The notes beneath the pieces are model-generated. The model searched no databases. It saw nothing but the letters and a program-made list of their open reading frames with translations, and was not told where the DNA came from. Made by a program: the position numbers and the translations under genes. Shown one piece after another: positions 1 through 14,300 of a stretch of 64,000 nt of DNA. Source of the DNA: Lophium mytilinum (taxonomy: Eukaryota; Ascomycota; Dothideomycetes; Mytilinidiales; Mytilinidiaceae). The DNA is taken from assembly GCA_010093605.1 (NCBI GenBank), contig MU004191.1, positions 1,791,832 through 1,855,831 on the forward strand. The letters run 5' to 3'. Numbering within the stretch: the first letter of the stretch is position 1; each line of letters opens with the position of its first letter.

Positions 1-3000
1 AGTTCCTAGGCCTATTACTAGCTATAAGTATTAGATATATTATTTTAGTCCTAGTTCTATACCTCGTGCTTAAATTTATTATTTAGCTTATCTACTTTCT
101 ATTTTGCCTTATTAGTAGCATCTACTAAGCCCTCGGCTAAGAGACGCCTTATTAGACTTTAACTTCGCATTAATAGGTATTATTACCTAGATAATATTTA
201 GTTTCCCGCTATATCTAGCTTATAAGAGAATATATAAGTCTAGAGTTATATAGCTAGTAGTATAAGAATAAAGTAAAAGATTAGGTAGAGAATAGGTAGT
301 TTCTAAGTAGGCTTAAGCCTAACACCTAATCTAGAGTATATAGTATTTCTAGAGAGTAGAGATAGAAGCTAGTAAGTATATAGGGCATGTAGTTATATAA
401 AATAATATATATTTTTACTCTAGAATTTCTCTACTAAGTATTCCTTTACCTTCTACTCTAATATAACGCCCTCTACTAAGATTTCTAGTATACTATATTA
501 TACTAATACTAAGATAGTTATTCTATAACTCTTTAAGATATATATAATACTAACCCTATAAAATTTTATTACCTATTAGAGGTAGCATTACTAATAGCTT
601 TATAGCAGTAGTTATAAAAGACCTATTAATTCTTATTAGAACTTTTATAAATATAGTTATCGCCTAGCTTTTAGGCCTAAGAGTGTAATCCCTTAATACT
701 GTATGCATAGCTAGATATACATCTTAATTATATTATATAAATAACTATCTAAGTCTCTACTACTTTACTTATAACTTTCTTTATTTTAATATTATTATAT
801 ATTCTAGGAAAAGTATATTATTACTATTACTATTAGACGCGTATTTAGGGATATAGCGTATTAAGAAGGTTGCAAGAATATAGTAGAATTAGGCGCAGGA
901 TAGAATATAGCAACGCGTGCAGGTATAAGTAGTGCGGGTAAGATAGAGCTCTTACGTAAGGTTTACTATAATACTAGAGAATATTAGTAAGCCTTACTTA
1001 TTATTATTAGAAGAGTATTAAACGGGTTAATATTTAATTAGATAACCCTTAGTAAGAAACGCTAAGAAAGTAATACTAAGAATTCTTAGCTATTTTATAC
1101 ACGATAAATAGATAAACTTTAATCCGCCTTCCCTTCTTATAGAAGATCGCCCTCTTATTCTTTAGCCCCTCCCTCTATTACCCCGTTATTTAATCTACTA
1201 TTAATAGCTAACTATTCCTTTTAGAGTAAAAGGTTTAAGCAATTTTATAATCTAGCACCCTAGTAATAATAAACTTAGAGCTAGAAGCTACTAAAAGCCT
1301 TAGTAGCCTTAAAAGAATTATTAATAGAACTTATTATCTATGCGTTCTACTATAGCCCTAAAGCGTCTAATAAGTTAGATACTTACTACCCCTACTTACT
1401 TCTAGTATTATAGCTAACTTATAAATAGATCTCTTATTAAGATTTAAGATATCTACCCCTTACTATCTTATTCTCTTATGTATAATTACCTAATAACGTT
1501 ATAAGACGTCCCTAGCTAACTTAACTATAACTTCCTTAGAAATTAAGGGCTAGTAGAAAAATATAATATCTTCTTAATACTAATATATTTACCTTATATT
1601 ATTAAATTAGCCGAGTATATAACTATAGATACGGCCGTCTTATATAATAAAGGGTTTCCTCTAGATATAAGCTTTATAGAATATTTTTAGCATATAGAGT
1701 AGAAATATTACGCTATAACTAACAGCCTAAAGCTATTACTATTTAATATTAAGAGTTCTGCAGCTCTTCTAGCTAGAGAATAGAGATTTCTAAGTAGATA
1801 GTAGTAATATTATTATATTACCTTCTATATTATAATCTATACTATAGACCCTTTATTTATTAAGCTTATACTAAATCTTATTTAGAGAAAAGAGTAAGAT
1901 AATAGAGACTTAGGTATTAGCGTTACCTATTACTCTAAACTTCCGCAATTAACCTATTATATTAACCCGAGCCGCTCTCTATATAGATTGCCTACTTCTT
2001 TACTTACTAAGGTAATATATTAAGTATAGTATTATGCTTAGAGTTAAGGTTTATATATTAACCCCTAGACTTATATAAAATTTTATTACTAGAAGCCCTA
2101 AATAACGCGCTCTACTATACTTATAGTACTAGCTAAATATATCTAATACTTTTTAGCCTATAAGGCTACTATAGATCTATATTAGCGCTTATATTAATTA
2201 TAACTTAAACTAGACTTTATTAGGCTACAGCCTTAACTTACTAATTTTAAGCTAATTATTAAGTTAAATACGCACCTAATTATTAAGTTAAATATATACC
2301 TAAGTATTAAGAGATAGGTATTTATTTAGTATAAGCTTAATATCTATAAGAGATATATTTAGAATCCGCTAGACTAAGTTATAATTAGGTAAAATAGTGC
2401 AACTTCTATAATAGAGAAAGAAGATAGACTATATAAGATTAAGTACTACTTTATAGTATATAACTAGTTTATTTAACTATAGCTAATATCTATATAATAT
2501 ACTTATAGCTAATATTACTATATACTATAAAGCTTTAATTTCCTCTTTTATTAATTTATATTATCTACCGCGGGTGGTGCTAACGCAATCTAGTTTTTCT
2601 TTATTTCTAAGTAAGATATTCCGGACGTCTTCTATATAACTCTAGATATTAAGGCCAGCTTTAAGTATAAAGAGTTAAAGAAATATTAGATTTATATAGA
2701 TAGGCAGGGGCAATAGATTAATTACGTAATTAAGATAATCTAAGATAACTCTTACCCTTATTGCGCGGGCACTTAACTAATTTACTGCATTATTAATAGC
2801 ACGCTATCTACTCTATAGAATACTACTATAGAAACTAAGTCTTACTACTTACCTAGTTTAAAGGCTAGAGATAACTTAATATCTATATAAAGGAAGTAAA
2901 TTATATATCTTAGTTACTAAGGCTTCTATAGAAACTTAATATAGTATTATATAAGCAGGTAAGAAAAAGAGTAAGGGTAATATTAAAAGTAACTAATATT

Positions 3001-6000
3001 ATTAGACGCTCCGGCCTAATAGTTATACTAGCTAATAACTATCTAGTAGGTAACTTTAGGTTCTATAGATATATATAGACGCGGAAGAAATAAGTAGACT
3101 TTTAGAGAACTAGAATACTACTAAAAACCCTTACTAATCTATCTATAACTATATCTATAGTTTATATATACTACTATATATAATATAGTATAGGTATATT
3201 TCTAGGCCTAATACTTACTTACGCGGAATTTTATTAGCTAAACTCTTCTTCCCTCTTATAGCTTATTATTTAGGATGCTATAGGCCTTAATAATAAAGAA
3301 GACCCGCTTTTAGTAGTTATTCCCTCTAAAGATATTTAGCCTACTACTAACTAAAAAGCATTATATAGAGAGGTAGATAGTAGGCCTAGAAAAGACTAGC
3401 CTATAAGAATACTAAAGCTTAACTTTTTACTTAAATTAGGCCTTTTAGTATTCTAGTATACTATAGGTAACAGTAGTCCTCTTACCTATAGTATAAAAAA
3501 GTAGATAATAGAAGTTTAGAGCTTACTAGATAGCTTTATAAGTATATTCCGCATTAAGTACCTACTTAGCTATATTTATAATGCTTTACTCTATTAGTTA
3601 GCTTTATCTATAGTATATTAAAAACTACTAGATAAGTATAAAATAAGTGTAGAAAACCTTTTAGAGGATAATAAAAATATTAAAGAGGAAGAGAGCATTA
3701 TTCTAGGTAATACTAGCGGTATAGAATTAACTAAAGACTAGAGTCCCTTTATAGAACTTTATAGAAGTAGCCTAATTATCTTTAGAGCTCTCTTAATATT
3801 CTAGGGGTTCTATAGTATTTTAGTACTATATATACTTTAATACTATAGTCTTTCTTTTCTATTAGTAAATTATTAACTATAGTATTACTTATATATATAA
3901 TTACTTTTCTAGTCTACTTTCTTATTATAGTTGCCGCTATAAATACCGGGTCTAATCTCTTCCTAATAATTTATTATAACCTCTAGCGTATACTACAGCC
4001 TTTCTTCTCTTAGCTTCTATAAGCTACTATTAGAGGGCTTATTATATATAGCCTCCCCGTTATCTAAAAGGCTATTAAGCTATAGTTCTAGCTACTTAAA
4101 CTTATATATAATCTTATAGACTATATAAGTAATAGAAATATCTTCTTAAAGGGTAATAAAGGCCCTACTAATATAAAAATTCTATATTCTTAAGATAGTA
4201 CCTCTATTAACCTATACCTTAAGAATATTATATATTTATCTAGCGTTAGAGGCTTTACGCTTAATTATTTAACACTAGAAGAGGTAACTAGTCGGGAAAG
4301 GTAGTACTGCGCGGGCACAACTATCTATAGTATCTAATGCTAACATTAGAGATATAAAAATAGAAGTAAGGAATTCTATATATATTGCCCGTTATATTAG
4401 GTCTAAAGCTTTTTTATCTAGAATATTATTATTTACTATAGAGTATTTAAGATATCTATATATTAATTAGGGCTATAGAGTATCTTAAAATAGTAAGGGC
4501 GCACTATTTCTTAGACTGTACGCATAATTACTATTAAATATTATATAGATTACTTCTAATTAAGGTCTTAAAATATAATATGCGCTATAAGTAAGCGCTT
4601 AATTTAAATATCTCTAGAACGGTATTTAAATAACTTTATAGTAAAGATAACCTTAGGGATGCTAGAAATTTATATATAGTAGCGTAAAAAAAATATACGC
4701 GTATAAGATTTATATACTACTTTAGTAATTATAGTCTTTCTACTATTATAAAGGCATTAAAAGAGTTATAGGGCTATAGCTTATAGCTATAAGCTTATGC
4801 AGGCGGCTCCCTAGATATATAGCCTTATTCTTAACCTATTATTTATATATATAGTATAAGTAGTTCTTTTATTCTTTACTATTCTATTCTATCTTATAGA
4901 AACTCCCTCTAGTTACTTATATTAGCCTTATAATTCCCTTCTATAAAATTCTAACTAGCCCCTATATAAAGGATAGAAGCGTTATATATAGAGAACTTTT
5001 TACTACTATTAGCTCTATACTCTTAGCTACGCCGGAATTATAAGCTATAAAAGAAGGAGAAGAATAAACTACTCTTATTCCTTATTACTAACTAGATAGT
5101 AAACTATTACTTTATATAAACTTCTAGTACCGTTCTATATTATATCTTTTAGCGGCTGCAAAGTTTACTTTATTATGCCTTTACTTCTATTTAATATAAA
5201 ATTAGTAGACTAGTAGAAAAAGGGTATATATTATATTTAGTAGTAGCTTTTATATCTTCTAATATATATTAAACCGCTCTAAGTATTCTTTCTATACTTT
5301 TTAGATAAAGAACTAGAATTTTTAAATATACTATAAAGTAGTAAGCTATATAGAATAATATAGATATATAATTTAAGCGGCCTAGTAAGAGTATTACTAT
5401 TCTATATCCCCTTAAAGCTACTATTTCTTTTAGACTACTACTCTTATTACTCTAATTATTTAACTTTCTAAAGCTATATAAGTATTACTAATAGTAGACC
5501 GCCTAGTTTATAATCTTAGAAAAGAAGGTAGAGATATATATCTAAACTAAGCTTACTTCTAGTATTAAACTTACTATTAAGTAGGCATGCCTAAAGGCCT
5601 AGAAGAAAATATAAAGTTAGGTTTTAAAGACGCACTAACTTAAATAGATAAACCTTCTTAATTAATACTATATAATATATTTAATTAATCTATAAGTAGA
5701 TAGTATAACTAAAGGGCGTCTAAAGAGATATAGGGATTCTAAAAGTAGTAGAGAAGAAAAGCAGCGCATTTAGAAGGGCGCGAGGCTTAATAGTAATATA
5801 ACCTTTAACTAGGACATTAAAGTTTCTACGCGTTGTATTATAATTCTAACCCGTAGAATTATAACTGCGTCTAGTTAGGTTGCGGGTTTAGGCTAACTAG
5901 TACCTATTAGAGCTACGGCATCTACTAAATATCTAAGCTATAAGCTACCGGCCCTAACTATAGTATAGATAATTAGCTAATAAAATATATAAATACGTGT

Positions 6001-9000
6001 TATAGGTATAAGAGAAGCTTTTACTAACCTTAGAATAGTTTATACTTTAGAAGGATTTAAAGATATAATTATAGAATAAGTTAAATTATTATAGAAGGTT
6101 ATAGACTTACTACCTAGAAGTAAGGGACCTAATATATTGCCCCACTATTACCTTAATAGGCCGGGAAGGGGAGGGAGAAAAAGTAGAAAGAAGAGGAGGT
6201 AGCTTACGGGTTATATATGCGGCAGGTGCCTAATAGTTTATAATAGCTACAGCTTATAGTATTTTAAGAGGAGAATAAGTAGTAGAGTTTAGAAAATAAT
6301 TATATAGTTTTTAGGCTCTCTCTTATAATAAATAGTAGATATAATAGTAGATTATATACTATACTAAGGCTAGAGAATAATATATTAGACTAGAAAATAA
6401 TTATACCTTATATTTTCTTACTGCTTTTTATAGCTCTAGCTAGCTATACTAGCTAGCGGTGGATATTACTTATACTAGAAGTAGCTAAGATCTTAGTTAG
6501 CTCTTCCCTAGTACTAAATTCTTATCTTCTTTCTTACTACTACTTCTTTCTCTATTTTCTAAAAGATATATTTTTAAGAATATATACTAGGGTTATTTTA
6601 GATTAATTCTAATATAAGGGGCGCCGCTAGAAAGATTATCTAATTATGTAAGCATTATGGCGTTATAGAAAAGAATAATTTAGCTCTTAGAAGGTAAGTT
6701 TAAAATTAAATAGGCTAAATAACTAGGTATATATTAGATTATAATAGTATTAATAGTCTTAGTACTAGAGGTAATAGAGGCTAGCTACTAGACTAAATAC
6801 TAGTCTAGCATAACTAGACTTATACGCGCGCGAACTCCTCTATTAATTCTTAGCTAGTTAATATTTTATAACGTTAGTAATAATAATTTTATAGAGCCTA
6901 CCTATCTTTTCTATTTTACTTACCTTAATTACTAATAGCGCTTATATAATACTTATATAATAGTGTTACTAATATGCCGCTATAATCTAGCTAGTAAGCT
7001 ATAGTATTATTCTTCTTATTATCTTATAGCTATTATCCTTAATATCTATTCTATTAGTAGGCTTATTAACCTCTTTAAGAGCTTTCTTCTACTAATACCC
7101 TCTCTATATATAAACGCCGCCTAGCCCGCCCTCTAACTAATAGGTACTAATGTAAATATAACTATGCCTTATTTTAACTAGACGCAATAGAAAAGCTTTA
7201 CTTAGAATCTATAGAGAATTTAATAACGCTAGTAATAGACCCTGCATAATTTCTCTAGCACTACTAGAGCTACTTAATATATATAGTAGCGTTAAGCGTA
7301 AAAAAATAGTAATAGAGATATTTATAGTATATTTATTATCTTTAGTCCGCCTTTCTTATATACTAATACCTCTAATAGAAAATAAAATACGTAATATAGA
7401 GGTTATATAAAGGCTTAGTAAACCTAAGTAATATACGCCCTTACCTAGTAGCTATAGAGCCGCAACGCAATTAAATATTACTAGCAATTTACGCTATATA
7501 GTAAGCCGCCTTATCTAAATTTTATATAAAACTATACTCTTATATTATCTAATATAAAGCTTATATAAAACTATAGTTATATATTTAAAGTAAAATACTA
7601 CGCGAATATATATAGTACTATAGAAAAATTCTATTAGAGGGTTAAATATATAGCTTCTTAGAAATACCTCTATAGTATTAGAAAATATATATTAGATAGA
7701 GTTTTAATTACTAACCTAGCTACGCCTATCTATCTATACCTATAGAGCTGTAGAATGTCTTTCTATAGTAGTAAGTTTTTAAAGTTTAAAACTAACTGCC
7801 TTTTAAACTTTAAGGTAAACCCTTAGGCCTATTCTAAGAAATTAATTATTCTATAGATACTATAGTATAGTTATACTTTTATTAGGCGTATTCTAGAGCT
7901 ATAGAGGGTATAACTTTAAGATTCTATATATAAACTATAAACTTATAATTTTCTAATACTCTTATTCTGCACCTCTTAGCTTTAAATCCTCTTTCTTTAG
8001 TAAATAATAATAAAACTAATTATATAGTTTAAGAAACTTATTAGTTAATAATTATAAATTAAACTCCCTATAAATTAGGTTTAAAAGCTAATTACTGCGT
8101 GGCGCATAAAGTTTTTAATACTAGACGGAAACTAGAAAGCTTAATCTAAGAGCCCCTTATCTTTTAAACTATCTTTCTAAAGTAAGGGTGGAAGCCGTAA
8201 TATAGTATTATCTCCCGCGTTTAACCGCCGGCTTTACTATTATAAGAGGGAGAGGATTCTAAAGAATAGTAACTATAAGTAAACCTTTACTACTATCTAA
8301 CTATATATATTTAGTACCACGCTTAAATCTTCTTAAAATACCCTTTAGATATATTAAATATAAAAGACATTCCTACTATTACCTATTATCTCCTTATATT
8401 CTTCTATTCTAGTTAAACTTCGGCCGAGCGGCGAGCTACTAGCAAACCTATTTAGCTTACTTAGAATTAAGGTAACCTTTATTATAGAGAAGGACGCTAG
8501 TATAAAAGATATCTTACTCTATAAATATATCTATCTCGTCTTTATTAAAGGCTAATTTAAAGTTATAATCTAGAATAGAGAGCGCTGCATATTAAATATT
8601 TAATATCTTATTTAAAACCTGCTATATATACTAACTAGAATTCTATATTTTAGAGGTTTTTTAAAGGTCTAGAATAACTAGCATTGCAAGATTATAGTTA
8701 TTCTAGTCTTAAAGAAGGCTAATAAAATCTTCTAAGGCTTAAAAGGAGGGTTTATTATTATTATAATAGAGATATACCTAGAAGCGCTTATATAGAGTCT
8801 ATAGTTGCGCACCTTAGTTAGGGTAGTCTTACTTTTTAATCTTAGTTATCTTATAGAAGAGGTATATATTAGTAGTGTTAGCGGCTATTATAAGTTAGTA
8901 TAGTAGATATTAGATATGCTAGAAATAGTAGTTTAATATAGAAGTAGAGAATAGATATAAGTATTAGTAGAATATAAGATAAGATTAGTTAAAAAGAATT

Positions 9001-10430
9001 AAAAGTAGAGATTTAACTATACTATATAGCTTTCCGTCGCGGAACACTAAAGACCTAATTTCTACGCATAATAAATTTAAAGTTATAGCTATTTTTATAT
9101 ATTATAGCCCTTACCTATATAGCCGCGCAGTTATAGCCTTAAGTAAAAATAATAAAAGGTCTAATGTAGAGGGCGAGTTTCTAAGAAACCTACTAGCTAC
9201 TTATAATTTTTAAAAGTAGTTATATAAAGACTTTAACTTGCAGTAAATAAAGAACCGGGATACTAGCTCTAATTATAAACTTCTTAGTAATAAAGTCGCC
9301 GCCCTAGCACTAAATAATATTACTATATTATAAGAATAGGGCTTCTTCTTCTATATCTATACTAAGACTTACTAGAGAAAGATCTAAGAATCTTAAAAGG
9401 TACTATATAAGGTAATACTTATAAGTATAGCTAGCGGGTTCTCTATTAGTAAGGCCTTAATACTATTATTAAGGAAATTTCCTAATTCTAAGTAAGATAT
9501 AGAGATTCCTCTAAATTTTACTAAAATAAAATCTAACTCCTAGTAGTAAAAATAGATAAAGATTACCTAACCTTCTCTATATAAAGTATATATAGAGTAC
9601 TAATAAGTAAGTAGTATATACTATAAAGTCTCCCCGCTTATAATATATAAGATGTAATAGCCTAATAATACTATCTTCCGGAAATATTTCTTTTTACAGC
9701 ATCTAGTATATATATAGTAAGGTGCAACTAGTTTTTATAATAAAAACTAAGCCGCTTATTATTCTAGCTACGCTAAAAGTATTATACTATATAGAAGCTA
9801 TAGTACTATAGAAAATAATTAGTAGTAATAAAAAGAAGTAAAAGAGAGAACTTAGTTAACTTAAGACTACTAAGAGCCTTTTTATATAGAATATAAATTA
9901 CCCTTAACGCCTAGTAAGATACTTATAAAATAATATAGGCGCTCTCTTTAATATTATTATATAAACCTATTCTTAGAGACCCGCTAGTTACTCTATAAAT
10001 AAGCTTTAATTTTACTTACCTTAGTATATATCCCCTAAATTAGGTATTTAATTAGAAGTTCTACTAAATACGAGTAGTACCTTTAAGATTACTAATACTA
10101 AGATAAAGCATAGTGCACGATTATAAGGCTATAGTAGATATAAGAGTTAAGAAACTTATATTCTAGCTATTTATAGTAATAATAGAAATAAGACTAGTAA
10201 TAATATTAATATTAGGTAAGCAAGTTTTATATTATAATATAAATAGAGCACTAAACTAATATAGCTTCTTAGTTACTAGTAATAATAAAAGTGTAATAGG
10301 CGAAGTTAATAAGAATACTAGTTAAGCGGAGGTAATTATTAGGTAGACTCTTACGTGCTAGTATCTAAAAGAAGCTAATATTTATAAGCCGACTAGGTTT
10401 ACTACTAAGTTAGAAACTGCGTGCCATCCT

Positions 10431-10666
10431 TAGGTAGTAATTTAGCCTAGCGTAATAGCTAGATCTATCTAATAAATCTAGTTAAGTTCTAAAAGATATC
10501 TTTAGGTAGTATTTTAGCTTTAGAGGGGAATTTTAGAAGTAATTTTATATTATATTTTAATAAAATACTACCTAGGTAGTAATTTAGCTCTCTATAATAG
10601 CTAATTCTACTTTATAATTAGTACTATCTTAAATTAATAAAATACTACCTAGGTAGCAATTTAGCT
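10431..10666. repeat. Cluster of four palindromic terminal-repeat-like motifs
   Basis: The motif taggtagtaatttagc or a close variant occurs at 10431-10446 and 10503-10518. It also occurs as head-to-head palindromes centred on cctagg at 10562-10589 and 10639-10666, where the left arm reads aaaatactacc and the right arm ggtag(t/c)aattt. Two near-identical 28-bp palindromes about 77 bp apart, plus two half-copies, look like abutting terminal inverted repeats of small elements. The family is unknown. Confidence 0.6.
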
Positions 10667-11280
10667 TATATAGTACCCGAATATTATTTTAGTATTAATT
10701 TTTTCTGTTAGTATAAAACTATTTCTTATAAATTAGTAGAAAGAAAGAGACGCTAATTATTTTATATTATATAGTAGAGGAAAGCCTTCCGCTCTTTACT
10801 TAGATAAGAAACTAAGAATTATGCTATATAGTTAGACATCTTAGAGTAAGTAGTAGTACTAATTATATTCGCGTTTAAATTTATAGCCGTTAAGATTCTA
10901 AATAATAGAGAGCTATGCGACTATTTATAGAAGAAATTCCTCTCTAACTTTTATAGAGAGTAGTAATTATAGCTTCTAATAAAAATATTCTAGTTATATT
11001 TAATCTAATAGGGACTAGTATAGGAAAGATAGTACCTATATACATTCTATAAACTGCGCTAGTAATTAAATCAGCTATAAAGGAGAGATAATTATAAGAT
11101 AACGCGTATCTAAAGCTTAGTTATAGTTATATATTAGGTAGGTAATTATAGCCGTTATATACTATTAATTACTGCTATATTTATTAATCCCTTTATTATA
11201 AATCTATAGTTATAACTTTAACGGGGACTAAGTTCTAGAGTATATAACCACGTTGGGAGAAGAATAAATCTCTAGTATCT

Positions 11281-11327
11281 ACCCTTTAACTCTAGTTAAA
11301 TCTATTCTTTAACTCTAGTTAAAGGGT
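11281..11327. repeat. Inverted repeat, 20-bp arms, 7-bp loop
   Basis: The arms are 11281-11300 (accctttaactctagttaaa) and 11308-11327. The second arm is the reverse complement of the first except at two central positions, and the spacer is tctattc. It could be a hairpin or two fused element ends inside the RIP block. Confidence 0.6.
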
Positions 11328-14300
11328 AAAATATATTATTTAGCCTATTTATAAAGAAGTATAATAAGATATTAAGTTAAGATAGGCCTTTACGTTGCTA
11401 GGAAATAATTAAGTTATTTTAATAACTTTATTATTCCTAATAAGGGAAAATTGCCTTAGTTAGATAAATAGCCTTAAAAGTAATAGTTTTATTATGCAAA
11501 ATACTAAGAAATTATATAATAAAGAACTTATCTTTATTATAATAAGATATAGCTAAAGTATAGTATAGAGGCTATACTATAAGTAATATAAAAGATTATA
11601 GTAGTTATATTACTACCTACTTATACTTAATATAAGTATAGATAATAAAATTAAAAGCTTAAAAGCTTGTAATAGTAATTAATTTAAAAGATATTTCTAT
11701 ATTTAAAGAACTACTTAATATTCTAGATTATATTAGAAGATATAAGGTTAGTTAGACTACTAAATCTATAAACTGCCTTAACACCTCCATTAAAAATTTA
11801 GATAATTAAGACAGATTTCTAATAATATAATAATAGTAGTGCAAATAGAGACATTACGCGCTATAAGTAATATCTTTCTTCCTTATAGCTAGAAACGTAA
11901 GCCTTAAGGCAATAGAGGTATAATATTAAGAAAAAGAAAGTAAGAACGCCCCGGCTAGGACGCTTCTAGTTTAGAGGATAAAGAGTTTCATTCTAAGAGT
12001 AGTTATAATAAGAAGGACGTCTAGCTTCTATTTACTAGTCTAAAAATACTACTAAACCCCGCACTACTTATATAATTTCTATAAACCTATAATAAGAGTC
12101 TAGCTAATAGAATTAAGTTCTATAAGTGGGCTTAGCTAGCTATATAACGCCTTATTAATAATACTTAGTATAGTACTATAGGTAATATTATTATTTTAGT
12201 ATACTTATTTATAAAGTATACTATTATAAACTATTTAAGTATATATATTTAATAGTATTTTATAATATTATTAATCTAGAATATTATCTATTATATATAC
12301 CTAAAAGTTAAAGGGCGTATAAGTAAGACTATAGAATCTTCTATTTAGTTATATATAGAAGTAAAATATAGTAATAAAGTTATTTAGAAGTTAGGGGAAT
12401 TATAGAAGTAAATTAGTACTAATATTTAGAAATAGTTTCTTATAGGAAAATAACTAAATAACCTTATATACGAGTTTAGTAATAGTTATATCTTCTTTCT
12501 AGAAGAGTAGCTATTAAAGTATTAGTAAGATAGTAGACTTAATAGATATAAGTATATATTAACTTTATATAGGCTTTAAAACCGGTTTATATTTAAGAGT
12601 AGTCTATAAGATAAAGCTATATAGTATTTATATTATCTAGATCTTAAAGAGACGGCCGAGAAGTATAGAGTAATAAAACTTAAAAGGTAGATTTATCTTA
12701 TTTTTATATATCCTTTATAAGAGGCTTAGGCAGGGTTAAATTTATCTAGAAGTTAAGGAAAGACCCCTTTAGAAGATAAGGTAGATTTAGATTCTAGAAA
12801 TATAATAGAGTAATACTATAGAAAGAAGAAGAGTAAAGTCCTTCTATTAATTAAATAAGAATTAAATCTAAAAGCGGCAATTAGATAATATCTTTACTAC
12901 TCTTACTAGTATAATAGACGAAACTATTTCTATAGTATTAATTTTAACTAGTCCCTAATCTAGCTAGAAGAGAATAAGAATATTTCTTCTAAGTCTATTT
13001 GCTCTATTAGTAAAGCTTTATAATTTAAAATAGCGGTAACTTGCAGCGCTTTCTATATAGTATACCCGTAACTAAGAGTATATTTAATAGACTAGGGAAA
13101 CTATATTCTCTAGTAAAATAGGTAACTTTTAGGTCTAATAGCCCGCATACTAAGTAGGCTAAGCTAATTTTTAGGTGCGTAAATAGTATAAAGAATATAA
13201 TTATAGAAGATATATACTTATTAGTAATCTTCTATACTTATAACCTTCTATAGTAGTTATAGTTACTATAAGTTAAGAGAAGAGATAGCATTATTAATTA
13301 CTATATAAGGTAAACCCCTATCTTACTAATACTATAATATAGTAATTATAAGAGCTTAGATAATATAGAGTCTAAAGAGTAGTAGAAATAATAGTAATAA
13401 GAATAGACTGCAGGTAAGGGCGAGGGAAATAGTAGTAAGAATAAAAGCAGCAGCGTTATTAGTTTTAACGGCGGTAATAATATTAGTTAGTAGTAAGAAC
13501 AGCTAGTATAGAGAAAATAGTATATAATATAGTAATAGAAAAGAGATTATAGGGCTACTAGGTTATAGTAGTAGTTGCGCCCGAGTAGATATTTCCTCTA
13601 AAAGGGCTAAGGTTAAAGAAAATAGGGGCTATATAGTTAATAACTAGAGAAGCTAATTTATTATTCTTATCTTTAGTATTAAGTAATACTAGTTGCTAGT
13701 ATAATATATTTATATTACTAGGCGTCTAAATAAATTTAGGTTTAGATAATAATAGAGTAAAGAACGCAGGATACTAGAGCTAGATAATAGCTATTATTAA
13801 TATACTTATATTATACGCATATTAGAAGGTGCACCCCGGGGTAACTAGGTATATAAAAATAATATAAAGCTATTTAGAGCTAGAAGATAGCTAGTTATAC
13901 TAACCTTAACTAATATAATTCTATATTAGTTCTAGTACTAATATTATACACGCTTTTCTTCTACTAGGTTATATTCTTTATTAGCGTAAACCTATTTATA
14001 TCTCTTTAATAGTTCCGGACGTTCTATATATATAGTTTTAGATACTTTTAATATTAAGCCCTTTTTACTAGATATTCTTCTATAATAATATTATCTCTAT
14101 ATTACTTTTAGCTAGATAGTAATAGGGAGCTAAGCTTAGTTATAAGATTATTACGCAAGAGCTTTATAGCTAGTTTTAACTCTATATTTATACCCTTCTA
14201 TAAAATCTCTTAAAGAAGAATACCTAGCAACCCGTTAGTTAGAATATTTTTAAACCTATAATATATACCTACTTAAAAAGTTATATAGCGCATCTTTAAG

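Noticed and set aside
1-300. Possible telomere or subtelomere end
   Set aside because: No telomeric hexamer array is present at the window edge; the AT richness is explained by RIP.
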